Notes under the pieces: model-generated | Told to the model about the DNA's origin: nothing | What the model saw: the letters and a program-made list of their open reading frames with translations, nothing else | Database searches by the model: none | Part shown: positions 21,450 to 34,167 of the stretch, piece after piece | How the letters are laid out: each line of letters opens with the position of its first letter | Numbering within the stretch: the stretch's first letter is position 1 | Program-made: the position numbers and the translations under genes | Source: Siphonodentalium dalli | Taxonomy: Eukaryota > Mollusca > Scaphopoda > Gadilida > Siphonodentaliidae | Length of the DNA: 64,000 nt | Reading direction: 5' to 3' | Assembly (NCBI GenBank): GCA_032622095.1 | Contig: CP136063.1 | Coordinates: 79,771,980-79,835,979, forward strand

Positions 21450-21915
21450 GGAGAATTACGTGGTTTCAAGTTGATGAGTATCATGCATTCAATGGGACTA
21501 GAAACGAGGAGAAAGGTAATACACTAGGATAATGACATATTACATAGTATTTTTGGCAGCAAAGAGCATATGCTATACTATTTTTCAAACAAGCTGATAC
21601 CTCATTTGTGTCCAAACTCACAGTTGTTTGCTCTACTATTCTGACCAAAGTTGTCAGGCGAAGGATTATCCTAGATGTATGGACTGGTATATTCCAAGAA
21701 CCTATGACTGGCAACTTTGTTCAGAATATTACAGAAAACTACTGAGTATTTCCAAACAAATAAGGTATCTACTTGTTTAAAAATTAAGCTACATGTATAT
21801 TCTCATATCAGTCAACATGCTATGTTTTGTGTCAGTTACTCATATATAATTTTTGTGTGCGTTTGCACTCGCCTCTGCCATTTTGAATGCATGGTACTCA
21901 CCAACATCAAACGTC
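21450..21915 (+). repeat. Foldback repeat, diverged sister of 28548-29021
   Basis: Colinear with 28548-29021: GTGGTTTCAAGTTGATGAGT, TATTACATAGTATTTT, TTTGTGTCCAAACT, TTCTGACCAAAGTTGTCA, and the mirrored second half. The terminal GTGGGGAATCAC has been lost here. Confidence 0.55.
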
Positions 21916-23559
21916 AAGAGGTAAAATATTATTGTGAAAAAGACTGATTTCCAAATTGCAAATGGGGTCAGCTTCTCATTTTTGAATCTTTACAAGATTT
22001 CTGAATAGGAAAAACAAAAAAATTCTCAGTCTAAAGAGGGGATAACTCTGCCAAAAAAGTCAGCCGGACCTCATAATCGCAGGTGCACAGGGTTCCCTTG
22101 GTATATCTGTTTAAAAATAATTGACAGAAAAATGTAGGAATAAAAGTTCGGACAAAACTCTGCATTTTGCGAACATTTTCTAAGTTAAAAAAGGGGGATA
22201 ACTCCACAAAACAAGTCTGATGGACCTCACAATTAGTTAGGGAGCCCGCATATGTTCTATTTACACTTTTGCGTACAAAAGGTTCGACCCCCTAAGGTTG
22301 GTACCAATAATGGAACATTCTGAAAAAACGATTTCTTAAGTTGCGCATTCCTGGGGTTTAGGGGCCGCTGAACCCCAAAAAGTGCCAAAAATCACTTCTA
22401 TTTACACTTCCGCGTACATTGATGAATTTTGGTTTGATGATACTCCTAAGTGTACTGATTAAGAAAACACAACTTAAGAAAGGGATTTTCCTGGGGTTTT
22501 CAGATAAGAAAGGGGGTCCCATGCTGAACCCCAAAACGTGATTTTTCACTTTTTTTTATACTTTCGCGTACATCCATAATTTTTTGTCTCAAAGTACTTT
22601 GATATATACTAATTATAAAAACACAACTTAAGAAGCAACTTTTCCTGGGGTTTTAAGATAAGAATGGGGTCATCGGGTCACCCCTCAAAACGTAAAAAAT
22701 CACTTTTATTTACATGATTGCATTCGTCCAACGTGTGTGTGTATTTGCGTACACCCCTGGAACGTTGCACTATTACAACCAATACATCCCTAAATCGATA
22801 CGATCAACTTAAGAAATATATAGTCATGTCGTTTTCTGATAAATGGTAAATATTGCCCCAGGGTGTCCTGCAATCGCTTACAAGTTGTGGTTGATGTACA
22901 CAATTGACTAATCTGTTTTCTATACATTGCATACTAACATGTCTGATGCACCATGGATCATTTTTACTATTGTCACCACTGACATCACCTGAAATATTGG
23001 ATTTTTCTCTCACAAACTTGACATAAATATCGGCAAAAATTCACTTTTCAGGGTTCGATCATTTGTTCAAGTAAAATGTAACTATCTTTGGATTGAAAGG
23101 TGTTTATTGTTTTGGTCTATCTTAAATGTATCACACTACGGTGTTTATAGACTAAATTGCTCAAGATGGCTTCCAAAATGGCAACCAAATTTGTAAAAAG
23201 TTAAAAGTTAACATATCCCGAACATTATTCTCTGCATTATCCGAAAAAATGTGGCAAATTGTGACTCACTTGGTTATTGTACGTGTTAGTTACAATGTAA
23301 TTAACTGACAACTACGTTCTATTATGTTTGTCCCAGTTCCGTATGGGGCATGACAAATTCATTTTAAAGTTGCAGTATGGAATTTTGCGGAAAACCTCTT
23401 TTGTGCTTCTGGTCATATTATTGAAAGGGAATGGGCAGAACTTTGAGACGGAATTGAGATGAGCCATGATATGTGGGTATTCTGGCCCATTATGATAAAA
23501 ATTTATCAACTGGATACAGGGTGGAAGTTAAGATGGCAGCCAGGGAGTTACTCAATGAT

Positions 23560-24185
23560 CATAGATGATGATAATAGGTATACACGGAGTTATCGTATGG
23601 TCATGAATGATGTGTGGGTATAAAGGGAGTGCCCTGTTTGTAACGGTGGGACGTATATTTATATATGTTGTGGATGTGTTATCATTGGTGGTGTATGGGG
23701 AGTAGATTTATTATCATGGATGGCGTGTGTGAGTATGGCAAGTATGGAACCTATGAGTGGTCGTATGTGCGGATATTGGTATATCTGGAAGGGATCACCA
23801 TTGGTGGTGTGCATATGTATACCTGGATTGACTCTATGGTCATGTGTACGGCGAATAGGTATACATGTAGTGGCTGTATGGTCCACGGTGAGGTGAATAT
23901 GTATACAATGAGTGACTGTATGATCGTGAATGTAGTGAATATGTATACATAGAGTGACTATATGGTCATGTGTCGGGTGTATGTGTATACCTGGTGTTCA
24001 TGCATGGTGACTCGTGGCTGTATCGTCATTTGTGGTATGTACGGGTATAACCAAGTATAGGGCTGTACGATCAGGTGTACTAGTACATGTACGTGTATAA
24101 AGTGGGTGACTGTGTTGTCATTTGTGTGGTGTTTATGTACATATGGAGTGACTGGGGTAATGGATGGGTTGTACATGTGTACCTT
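23560..24185 (-). repeat. Degenerate ~60-bp minisatellite, left arm of palindrome
   Basis: Recurring GTATACATGTAGTGACTGTA, TGGTCATG and GGTGTGTATGTG-type phrases every ~50-65 bp. It is the inverted, shorter counterpart of 24285-25930. Confidence 0.6.
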
Positions 24186-24189
24186 GGGC

Positions 24190-24275
24190 GGTTATCGCTT
24201 TCCACAATAACTCAAGGATATGTTAATCAATAGAGAGGTCATGTCATATCGTGGAAAGCGATAGCCACCCATTAT
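24190..24275. repeat. Central hairpin of the 5.5-kb palindrome
   Basis: GGCGGTTATCGCTTTCCAC and its near-exact inverse GTGGAAAGCGATAGCCACC flank ~37 bp of loop. This is the symmetry centre between the two minisatellite arms. Confidence 0.6.
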
Positions 24276-24284
24276 CACACAGTC

Positions 24285-25930
24285 ATTACATATATACATA
24301 AACACCACAGACATAACAATATAGTGACCCACTGTATATATGTACACCTGACCACGGATGACCATACAGCCACGCGTCACAATGCAGGCACACCGGGTAT
24401 ACTCCTAAACATGACACATAACCATATAGTCACTCCTTGTATATCCATTCATCTCACCATTGGCCATAAGGTCATCCCCTGTATACCTATTCTCCAAACG
24501 CATGGTCAAATATACAATCAATATAAACATCAATACCACAACAATGACCAAAAAGTCACTCCGGTATACATATGCACATCACCAATGGCCATATAGCCAC
24601 TCTCTTCATACATATACCCTCACCCATGTTACCTGGTATACTCCTTCACCTGGCCTATGGCCATATAGTCACCCCGTGTGTACCTATTCAAAACATTCAT
24701 ACACGATCATGGTCAATCCTTGTATACATATTCACCTCAACATTGGACATGTCAATCCCTGTATCCCTATTTGTCACACCATAGCCGAATAGCCACTCAA
24801 GATATACTAATACACCCAAGCCATGACATGTCAGTATAGTCACTCCATGTATGCATATGCACCTCATCCATGGCCATATAGCCACTCGCTATATACACAT
24901 GTCCCTCGCCCATGACAATAAAGCAACACGTGTGTGTACTGGTATAACCTACACATGATGATACCGACACGAGTCACCAAACAGGAACACCAGGTACATG
25001 TATACTCATACGCCTGTCACCCCCTGTATAGATGTTCATTACATTTATGATCATACAGCCACTACTTGTATACCTACATGTAATCATATCACCATTAACC
25101 ATACGGTCACTACCTGTATACCTATTCGACACTCATAGTCACATAACCACTCGATATACATATGCAGCCCACCCTAGACCATAAATTCACTCCAGGTATA
25201 CATGTAAACCTTACGAATGGCCATTCAGCCCTTCCAGATATACAAAAAACCCGCACAAACGACCACTCAAACAATCCATACTTGCATATACACCTCACGC
25301 ATGACAATTCAGCATTTCACTGTATAATCATACACGCCATCCATGATAATAGAGCTAAGCCATATACACCCACCAATGATAATACATACACGAGATATAT
25401 AAATATACATCCCACCGTTACCACAAGGACACTCCCTATGTACCCACACGCTCGATAATGTCCACCCAGCTTACTCCAGGTATTCATATTCAATCATGAC
25501 CGTACAGTCATTCCATGTATACCTATACACATTACCCGTAACCATAACATCACACACCCCATCCATGATCATACATACAACGCATGTACATCCCACCCAT
25601 GACCTTACAGTCACTCCATATATACATAATCAACACATATATGACCATGTAGCTATATACATACACCACACCAATGACCATACAGGCACACCGGGTGCAC
25701 CCGTACTGGATATACACAATAATACACCATACAGTCACTCCATGCATACCGATTCACCTCACATCTGACCATGACCTCTCCCTGTATACCTAGATGCATC
25801 TTACCATGGACAACCCACTCATAACCATATAGTCACTCATTGTATACCTACTCACATCAGTCATGGCATACAATAACTCCCTGTATACCTATTCACCTCA
25901 CATATGATCACAGAGTAGCTCCCTGGCTAC
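24285..25930 (+). repeat. Degenerate ~60-bp minisatellite, right arm of palindrome
   Basis: More than 20 diverged units of the form CTGTATACCTATTCACCTCA, CCCATGACCATATAGTCACT. Unit length is near 60 bp, so spurious frames show a ~20-residue periodicity (HIVTPCIPIH-type). Not coding: frames are short and break repeatedly. Confidence 0.65.
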
Positions 25931-27871
25931 GATCTTGACATCCACACTGTATCCTGTTGGCATTTTTTTTTATCATAATGGACCAGAATAGCCAAAGATT
26001 ATGGTCCATCTCAGTTCTGTCTCAAAGTTCTGCCCATTTCCTTTCAATAGATATGGCCAAAATCACAAAAGAGGTTCTCGGCAAAATTACATACTTTAAA
26101 ATGAATTTGTCATGCTCCATACGGGACTGGGACAACTGGGAATAGAACATGTAGTTGTCAGTTAATTAACTAACACGTATAATAACCAAGTGAGTCACAA
26201 TTTGCTACCTTTTCGGATAATGCAGAGAATGTTCGGGATATATGTAAAAAAAAATACATTTTGGAAGCCATCTTGAGCAATTTGGTCTATAAACACTGTA
26301 GTGCGACACATTTAAGATAGACCAAAACAATAAACACCTTTCAATCCAAAGATAATTATAGTTTACCTGAAAAAATTGTCCAAACCTGTAAACTTAATTT
26401 TTGCCAATATTTATGTCAAGTTTTTTAGAGAAAAGTCCAATATTTTTGACGATGTCATTGGTGAAAATAGTAACAATTAACCATGGTGCATCAGATATGT
26501 TAGTATTCAATGTACAGAATGCAGAATAGCCCATTATATACATCAATACAACTTGTAAGTGATTGCAAGACACGCTGTGTAATATTTACGATTTTTTTCC
26601 ATATTTTGGCGGCCATATTGGCAGCCATTTTGAGCCAAAGTAAGAATTTTGGTTCCAGTGATTTGGAATATTCATAGGTAATGATATGCCTCACTTACAT
26701 TACAAAGTTCTGCTCATTTCTTGTTGAAATATGAATAGAATCCCAATTGTATTTTTTTGTGAAATTTTATACCGCATTCTGTACAATCGAATTTTTGAGG
26801 GATCGGAAGGGTTAGGACCCCAATAATTACATATTTAATTGCTGCAATGATCAGTTAACATACAAAACACAAAATAAAGTTGCATTACTCAACCAGTTCC
26901 AAACAGCATGAATTGATTTAGAAGATATTTGTGAAAAAATGTCATATTTTCAACTTCCGGCGGCCATTTTGGTGGCCATCTTGGATGGTGAGTTTCAATT
27001 TTGGCCCCAAAAAGTGTCATTATGTCTTAGCTTCACGAAAATATATACATTTGTATACATTTTACTAGATTTTCATAAAACTGGCTCACTTATAGTTCTA
27101 GAAAATGGATCGGGTTGGGGGGGGGGGGGGGGGGGGGGTAACAAGTCTCGTTCTTATCAGAAAACGACATGAATATATATTTCTTAAGTTGATCGTATCG
27201 ATTTAGGGATGTATTGGTTGTAATAGTGCAACGTTCCAGGGGTGTACGCACATACACACACGTTGGACGAATGCAATCATGTAAATAAAAGTGATTTTTT
27301 ACGTTTTGGGGGGTGACCCGATGACCCCCTTCTTATCTTAAAACCCCAGGAAAAGTTGCTTCTTAAGTTATGTTTTTATAATTAGTATATATCAAAGTAC
27401 TTTGAGACCAAAAATTATGGATGTACGCGAAAGTATAAAAAAAAGTGAAAAATCACGTTTTGGGGTTCAGCATGGGACCCCCTTTCTTGTCTGAAAACCC
27501 CAGGAAAATCCCTTTCTTAAGTTGTGTTTTCTTTATCGGTACACTTAGGAGTATCATCAAACCGAAATTCATCGATGTACGCGGAAGTGTAAATAGAAGT
27601 GATTTTTGGCACTTTTTGGGGTTCAGCGGCCCCTAAACCCCAGGAATGCGCAACTTAAGAAATCGGTTTTTCAGAATGTTCCATTATTGGTACCAACTTT
27701 AGGGGGTTAAACCTTTTGTACGCAAAAGTGTAAATGGAACATATGCGGGCTCCCCAACTAAATCACAGGTGCACAGGTTCCCATGGTACTAAATATCTGT
27801 GCCAAGTTTAAAAAAATTTACCAAAAAATATAGGAATAATAGCTTGGACGTCCGGACGGACAAGCCGATTC

Positions 27872-28087
27872 CAGTATGATGCCCTAAATAATTGACTCCT
27901 TAACCACAGCAGAATTATGGGTAACTTTAAGGATTTAGTCGGAAATATGGCATGTTGCCATTCATTGGAAAGCTCTCACTGAGAACTTTCATATGAATGG
28001 CAACAATCCATATTTCCGACTAAATCCTGAAAAGTTACCCATAATTCTGCTGTAGTTAAGGAGTCGATTATTTAGGGAATTACTGTA
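27872..28087. mobile_element. Family F2 foldback MITE, complete
   Basis: Arms as in the other F2 copies, ends slightly eroded (CAGTATGATGCCC left, GGGAATTACTG-TA right). Inserted right after a GGACGGACAAGCCGATTCC tail of the repeat that flanks the 5.5-kb palindrome. Confidence 0.7.
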
Positions 28088-28189
28088 CCACCCCACAACT
28101 CAGGGGGGAGGTATAAAAATACCAGTAGTGAGATGGCTATACTCTATTTTCAGAACAGAATCAGTAGGTTTCTTAGTCAACAGGCAGTT

Positions 28190-29270
28190 TAGAGATGTAC
28201 CATCTAGAGGTCCCATCTAGAGGTCACCCCGAAGATCCGAATGAAGTTTGGTGATGACGGATGTGGCCTGTAGGGTGTGCCGAATGATTTAGTCATGCAA
28301 AAAATAAAATCCAAGAAGAATGCTGGCGGCAATGTTTTTCAATGCAATTTGGAAAAACTTGATGGCTCCCATCTGGTGGTCACCCCGAAGATCCATATGA
28401 AGTTTGGTGGCGATCGAATGAGGGATATAGTCTGCAGGGTGTGCCAAAGTATTTAGTCATTCAGAGTAAAATTCAAGATGGCTGCCAGTAGCGATGTTTT
28501 TCATTGAATTTTTTTTTAATTTGATAGCGCCCATCAAGACGGTGGGGAATCACTTGGTTTCCAGTTGATAAGTATCATGCATTGAAAATGGCCGAGGCAA
28601 TCGCAAATGTGACCATAAACAAGGGAAAAGGTAATATACTATGATAATGATATATTACATAGTATTTTGGCATGCTATGGGCATATGTTATACTATTTTT
28701 TAAACAAGCTGATACCCCATTTGTGTCCAAACTTACAGTTGTTTGCTCTGAATTCTGACCAAAGTTGTCAGTCAAAGGATTCTCCTAGATGTATGGACTT
28801 GTGTATTCACGAACCTCTGCCTGGCAACTTTGGTCAGAATGTTATAGAAAACTACTGCATATTTCCGAGCAAATAAGGTATCAACTTGTTTTAAAAATAA
28901 ACTAGCATATGCTCATAAAAGTCAAAATGCTATGTTTTGTGTCAGCTCCTCAAAGTTTTTGTGCATTTGCACATTTTGGATGCATGGTACTCACCAAACT
29001 CGAAACCACGTGATTCCCCACTGTGATCTAGAGGTGATGCTAAACATGCCTGTAAATTTTCAAAATATTTCTCCATTATTGCGGGCTGCAGGGTGTGCTG
29101 ATCGATTCAAAGTTGAAATCCAAATGGCTGCAGATGGCCATATTTTATATAAATTTCGGAAAACATTGATGGCTCCCATTTAGATGTCACCCCCAAAGAT
29201 CCATATGAAGTTTGGTGATGATCGGATGAGGGATGTGGCCTGTTGGGTGTGCCAAATTAAATTGTTGAAA
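28190..29270 (+). repeat. Family F6 tandem repeat interrupted by a foldback element
   Basis: F6 monomers at 28190-28545 and again at 29022-29270 (CCGAAGATCCATATGAAGTT, CTGCAGGGTGTGCC, CAAGATGGCTGCCAG). The break is filled by the 28548-29021 element. Confidence 0.62.
28548..29021. mobile_element. 474-bp foldback element inserted in F6
   Basis: Left GTGGGGAATCACTTGGTTTC and right end inverse of GTGGGGAATCACGTGGTTTC. Inside, ACAAGCTGATACCCCATTTG and TTCTGACCAAAGTTGTCA are mirrored in the second half. No transposase and no clear target duplication seen. Confidence 0.62.
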
Positions 29271-29778
29271 GACGGATGCCAACCCATGGTAATAGATCAA
29301 ACTTGACTTGATCTGAAAATAGGGCCATATGGTTCCTATAATAGGTAGCCCAAGATACCAGTAGATATATATTGTGGAATTAAATGCAAGTTCAATCAAG
29401 GAAGGAATAACTTTATTCAATGCATGAAGATCTCATCTTGAATCTTGCTATTATCACAGACAGGTAACAATACATTTAACTGATTTTTATACAATCAATT
29501 TATATAGACATATTTATAACAAATAATATACTTGAAATACTAGTTTAATATTTTGATGACCTCAACTTAGATATCTGGATAAACCAACATATAACACTGA
29601 ATAAGATGAAAAGGTTCATTCCATAGATATTGACACCTGGTGGTCATCACTTGTGACCCTATTTCAATTAGGTAAATTTTTCATTTGGGTAATTCAGACA
29701 TTTTGTGGTCCTCAAAGGCATATTGTGTTCTTATTTCAGTTATCATTTGGATAGTTTTATTACCCGTTCTATACTATA
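29271..29778. other. Intergenic, no element recognised
   Basis: AT-rich. A short minus-strand frame across 29187-29420 overlaps F6 and is not believed. Confidence 0.4.
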
Positions 29779-29995
29779 TACAGTAATGCCCTAAGTAATC
29801 GACTCCTTAAACACAGCAGAATTATGGGTAACTTTTCAGGATTTAGTTGGAAATATGGCTTGTTGCCATTCATCGGAAAGCTCTCCCCGAGAGCTTTCCG
29901 ATGAATGGCAACAAGCCATATTTCCAACTAAATCCTGAAAAGTTACCCATAATTCTGCTGTGGTTAAGAGGTCGATTACTTAGGGCATTACTGTA
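29779..29995. mobile_element. Family F2 foldback MITE, complete with TA duplication
   Basis: TA-CAGTAATGCCC to GGGCATTACTG-TA, 217 bp with flanks, almost perfect arms. One of the cleanest copies of the family. Confidence 0.78.
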
Positions 29996-30695
29996 ATTAT
30001 GATGAGTATTTCCCTTAGGAATTTTCATGTACTAGTAGTAAGTTGAAAAAACTACCCATGGAACTTATTATCTAAACATTTCCCCACCAATGAATATGAA
30101 TCATTCTGCACTTGTCTAATCATTTCATCTAGCTGTTGTCTGCTCATATATCCTTAACATCCCCCAAATGAATAATAGACCATTCCAATGTATACTTTTA
30201 GAATGGAGTGAGAGCAAAGGGTTAAGCACTCAGACATGATGCCTGCTTGAAGAATGTAACATTCAATTAGTAGACGGGTTTAGATTGAGAAATTCGAGCT
30301 TCAATCTTCAGGCACTGTCTGCAACCAATGGTCAGATGTGATCGCCAGATGTTCTCGCATATCGACAAGCTCGAGGTTATTTGATAGTCAGTTTAGAGTA
30401 AATCGCCGCATCACGTTTTTGCCCCGAACCTCCAATGGACAGATGAACAGACCTAAATTAAGTTAAAGTTAAGTTAAACAAGGGCCAAAACTCTGGTAAA
30501 AATGAATGGACGAAAAGTTGGGTGTATAATTATTGCGCATCGCGCATCAGTTGTTCAAAATCTTGATTTAATCTACCGGTAAACATAATTTTAATCAACT
30601 GTGGCCTAATGATGGATCATATTTATCCAAACATGAAAAAGATTCATAACGGATCAGGTGACCATAGGCAGCTAACAGTGACTGGTATTTGAAGT
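29996..30695. other. Intergenic, no element recognised
   Basis: AT-rich. Holds a short stray arm (GGAACTTATTATCTAAACAT) like the 12977 hairpin near 30060. Confidence 0.4.
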
Positions 30696-30796
30696 TACAG
30701 TAATGCCCTAAATAATCGACTCCTTAACCACAGTAGAATTATGGGTAACTTTTCAGGATTTAGTCAGAAATATGGCTTGCTGTCATTCATCGGATG
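30696..30796 (+). repeat. Family F2 MITE, single arm
   Basis: TA-CAGTAATGCCCTAAATAA to CATTCATCGGATGCC. No facing arm. Confidence 0.6.
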
Positions 30797-31075
30797 CCAT
30801 GAGTGAAAATTTAATATTTCTTTCCAGACATGAATGAGATGTTTCAGGTATTCAAACAAAAAACTGGAGGTAATCTTTTTATTATATGGGCTTAAGAGTT
30901 AAGACCGCCAGCAAGGTACAGAAAAATAACGAAATCTCTACATTTCAGTAATTTTTCGCTACCTGTATATTATAGGCAAGCATATACTAGTAGTGATACT
31001 ATTTTCCTTTATCAGTTCTGAGAAATACATGTAAATACAATTTTGGTTACACATAAATATAATATAATATATTAT

Positions 31076-31405
31076 CATATGACTCAATCATTATTTACGT
31101 TGGAAAGTATGTCATAAATCAATTTCATATCAATTACTAGTTCATATCACCTTCCGATAATTTGATTGGTTTGTTGACAAAAAGTGTGTTCTGATTGGCT
31201 GAATGGCAGCCGGGGCCGAGCCGCATCTCTAACTAAATGCAGGTCAAATTCGTGCGCGTCAAATCAACGCGATGCCGAAATTCTCGCAATTATAATCTTG
31301 AAATATATAGTTTTGGACATTGTTATACGATAAATAGAATATGTAATTCGTATTTATCTAATAAACATACGATATAATGTCACAAACTGAGAACAGAATA
31401 GCGCA
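31076..31405 (+). repeat. Family F7 dispersed repeat
   Basis: Inverted near-identical partner of 5115-5480, 26 kb away. It includes CATATGACTCAATCATTATT, GATTGGCTGAATGGCAGCC and GTCACAAACTGAGAACAGAA. It is followed at 31540-31720 by a related palindrome. Confidence 0.65.
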
Positions 31406-31539
31406 CTATATCTTCGCGTGCATATTATTTCTGCTAGTTCACCAGGTGTTATTGGGCTTCCGAAGGTGTGATGTCACATTAACCTTTTGCTGCCGATGTC
31501 ATATAGCTATTTAGTGATTTGTGTGCGTTTTGGACATTA

Positions 31540-31720
31540 TAATCAATTTATAGGTGTCATATGATAAATAGAATATGTAATTCGTGTTTCTCTCATATGA
31601 TATTTATGAAACTCATCACGAATTTTCTGTTTTCTCTCGCCAGAGGCTCGAGAAAACTGAAAATTCTTAGACTCGTTTCATAAATATCACACGAGAGAAA
31701 CACTCATTTTATATCCTCTA
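31540..31720. repeat. Palindrome of about 170 bp
   Basis: GTGTTTCTCTCATATGATAT TTATGAAAC and ATTTTCTGTTTTCTC are mirrored after the centre CGCCAGAGGCTCG. It shares the GATAAATAGAATATGTAATT phrase with F7, so both may be parts of one family. Confidence 0.55.
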
Positions 31721-31939
31721 TTTCTGCTGGTTATGAGATACAGTACTTCACAAATAATACTAGTAGCTGTTATTTCTTGATGACCAAACAAATGAGAACA
31801 GCTCCCACCGCACATGTCTTCCTTAGCCTCTTCTTAACTAATGTTGTGTGCTGAGTCATTAACGTTTCAGCCATTGAAAAATTTTAAAATGCTAAAAGTT
31901 ATTGTGGTTCATTGATAGTAAAACAGTGTGACATTGATG

Positions 31940-32775
31940 GCTTGTAGTCAAGCCTGCAAATAGAGTGTCTGTCATTTGCAGAATGAGGTCCCCAGAGGGT
32001 GAATTTAGTGACGCTATCTTAAAGGCATCACCAAATTCACCCTCTGTGAACCTCATTCTGATTAGGTCTCAACTGCTGTGGGAGACTTAGAATCAGATTG
32101 AAGTTCCCTAATCCCCATTTGAGTGATGTTCACCCATTAGTCACCTCGATTTCACCCATTAGTCAGCTCGATTTAACCCATTAGTCACCTCGATTTCACC
32201 CATTAGTCATCTCGATTATGCATTTTATCTTCTGCAAATTAGGGAATATAGAAACTTCCCATAAGGGAAAAAGTAACTAAAAACAATATTAATCTGAGAC
32301 TGTAGATACCAAAAGAACAGGCCTAATCAGAATGAGGTCCACAGAGGGTGAATTTGTTGATGTTAGCCCACTGGGGTCATTGTCGTTATGTTTTATACAT
32401 AAATGCACAACAGTCTCGCGTAGTGTCATGTGACATGGGTCATTGTCGTAAGGTTTTCTACATAAATGCACACGGGTTGATATGTTTTGTAAGTTCATTT
32501 TCTTCCGTTCATCGATCAAACAACCATGCAGTTCTTTCGGTCCCAATTTAATAATAGGAGCAATATGCGACCAATTATCAATTTTATTGCAGTTTCATCA
32601 ATGAGATAAAAGAATGCCTTTATCAGAAACTTCGAAAGAAAAATAGAAATGCACACGGTGTGCATTTATATCTAAAACGTTACGACAACGACCCCATCAG
32701 CCTCACTAAACTCACCCTCTGGGGACCTCATTCTGCAAATGACAAGACACTTTATTTGCAGGCTTGCTTGCAGTT
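31940..32775. repeat. Family F3 composite palindromic unit
   Basis: Outer arms AAGCCTGCAAATAGAGTGTC (31950) and their inverse (32750-32770) enclose F3 arms (GAATGAGGTCCCCAGAGGGT), a four-fold short repeat of CACCTCGATTTCACCCATTA at 32120-32220, and a mirrored GGGTCATTGTCGTTATG.. block at 32373-32700. This is the most complete F3 copy in the window. Confidence 0.6.
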
Positions 32776-34165
32776 TATGTTTAATTAAAGATGTATTCAG
32801 GGTTTCGTAAATATGGAACAGCTAGAACACTGTAATTCTATGAACAAGTGTGTAATAAAAATTAGTATGGAATCCTGAATATATCTTTGGTTAATAATAT
32901 ACCGGTAGGCTCCATGCTGTAGATGCCACACCTTATCACCATCCATCGACAACTACGGATATGAAATAGACCTTTTGCAGACAGCTCGGATCATCCAGCT
33001 TTAACCAAAGTAAAATTCCAAAACTAAAATTGATCATTTGAGAAAGACCAGAACATTTTCTCAAGATCAGTAAACTGTTGGCAAATAGATCATCATGCAG
33101 AAAATGTTCTGTATATTACAAGTTAATAATTGCTCAGATTCTACATACCGGTACAATGGAGATGGTGATATTCACAAATTTTCGCCAGATTGATCCAGAG
33201 TAAATTCTTTGTTAAAAAAGAAACTTGGATTAACAACAATGCATTCAGAGAATAGTTCATTGAAAACATATTCAGATATTAATTGTTCTGATTAAAGAGC
33301 AAAGCCTTTACATAAATGATTTCGCATCAATTTACTTGTTGGTTCCAATCCAAACTGTTATCTCTCTTCTGGGGGTCAAGCAACAGCATTGAACATAAGC
33401 ACATTGAGGTCATGGTTGTTATTTTCACAAAAACTAATATAGTTGTTATAACGAATAAAAATGAAACATTACTATTCTACTGTACGTTTCTAAATCTGGG
33501 TTGCTCTGATTTTGAAAAGAGGTAAGTAATGTTTTTGAAAACATCCAAACAAATTGGATTATAACTGGAAAACTGGATGGATGTACAATGCAAACATCCA
33601 TTGCGTAAGCGGCATACAGTATTTTAAGCCTTCAAGCTCCAAATTAAGCCTACCATTATTAATTACTTGCTTGCCAAGTCACAGGTATCAAAATTGGTCA
33701 ATAATTATACAATATACTTATATCACATGAAACCCCTATAATATCATTGAAAAATCCATTAGATATTTTCTTATCTCTCACTAGTGTATAATCGCGGTGT
33801 GCTTCCTGGGATACTTGGCATGGCGCCAAGTAAATTACAGCAGGGATTAATACTATTTATAAAAGCCGCACTTGAAACCAATACCAGACATTGCAAAATG
33901 ATTGCTTTGTTCATTAAAGTGCAATTATTGTCAAACTTAGTTGCACTAAGAAAATAGACACAAAAACAAAGAGACAAATTGGGGGACTATATGTTTCATC
34001 GCAAGGCAGGGCAAGCAATACTGTCGTATACGGTTGTGAAGCGTCTCAGCCAACGCCATGCATGTATGCATTTTACATGCATTTTTCAGCTTTTTAAAAA
34101 GATTTTGATTTGTTAAAAAGGCATTAAGCTCTAGTTTTTTTCATCTGATATACAAGATCTTCAAC
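32776..34165. other. Intergenic or intronic stretch with one doubtful exon
   Basis: No repeat family recognised. A plus frame ending 33521 reads TNKNETLLFYCTFLNLGCSD FEKR and stops at a good donor (GAGAG|GTAAGT..). It is discussed as a weak candidate exon in the findings. Otherwise nothing seen. Confidence 0.35.
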
Positions 34166-34167
34166 TC

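Larger units (their letters stand above)
22231..27763. mobile_element. 5.5-kb palindromic element with AAT target duplication
   Basis: Element 22234-27760 begins TAGTTAGGGAGCCCGCATAT and ends in the inverted copy, flanked by AAT (22231-22233, 27761-27763). Arms of roughly 1.3-1.9 kb match closely: the stepwise CTTAAGTTGCGCATTCCTGG and AAACCCCAGGAAAA blocks at 22.3-22.8 kb reappear inverted at 27.2-27.7 kb, and 23.0-23.5 kb reappears inverted at 25.9-26.4 kb. The right arm has about 590 bp (26580-27160) that the left lacks, including a G run. The core is a minisatellite in opposite orientations. No transposase frame is visible. The superfamily is open: a 3-bp duplication suggests PIF/Harbinger or CACTA types. 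Confidence 0.72.

Noticed and set aside
23560-25930. Regular repeats with spacers, resembling a CRISPR array at first sight
   Set aside because: Units are degenerate, have no constant repeat/variable spacer pattern, occur in a eukaryotic genome and switch orientation at a palindrome centre. A minisatellite explains them.
22231-27763. Polinton/Maverick or other large self-synthesising element
   Set aside because: Large TIRs fit, but no polymerase, integrase or capsid-like frame exists and the flank is 3 bp, not 6 bp.
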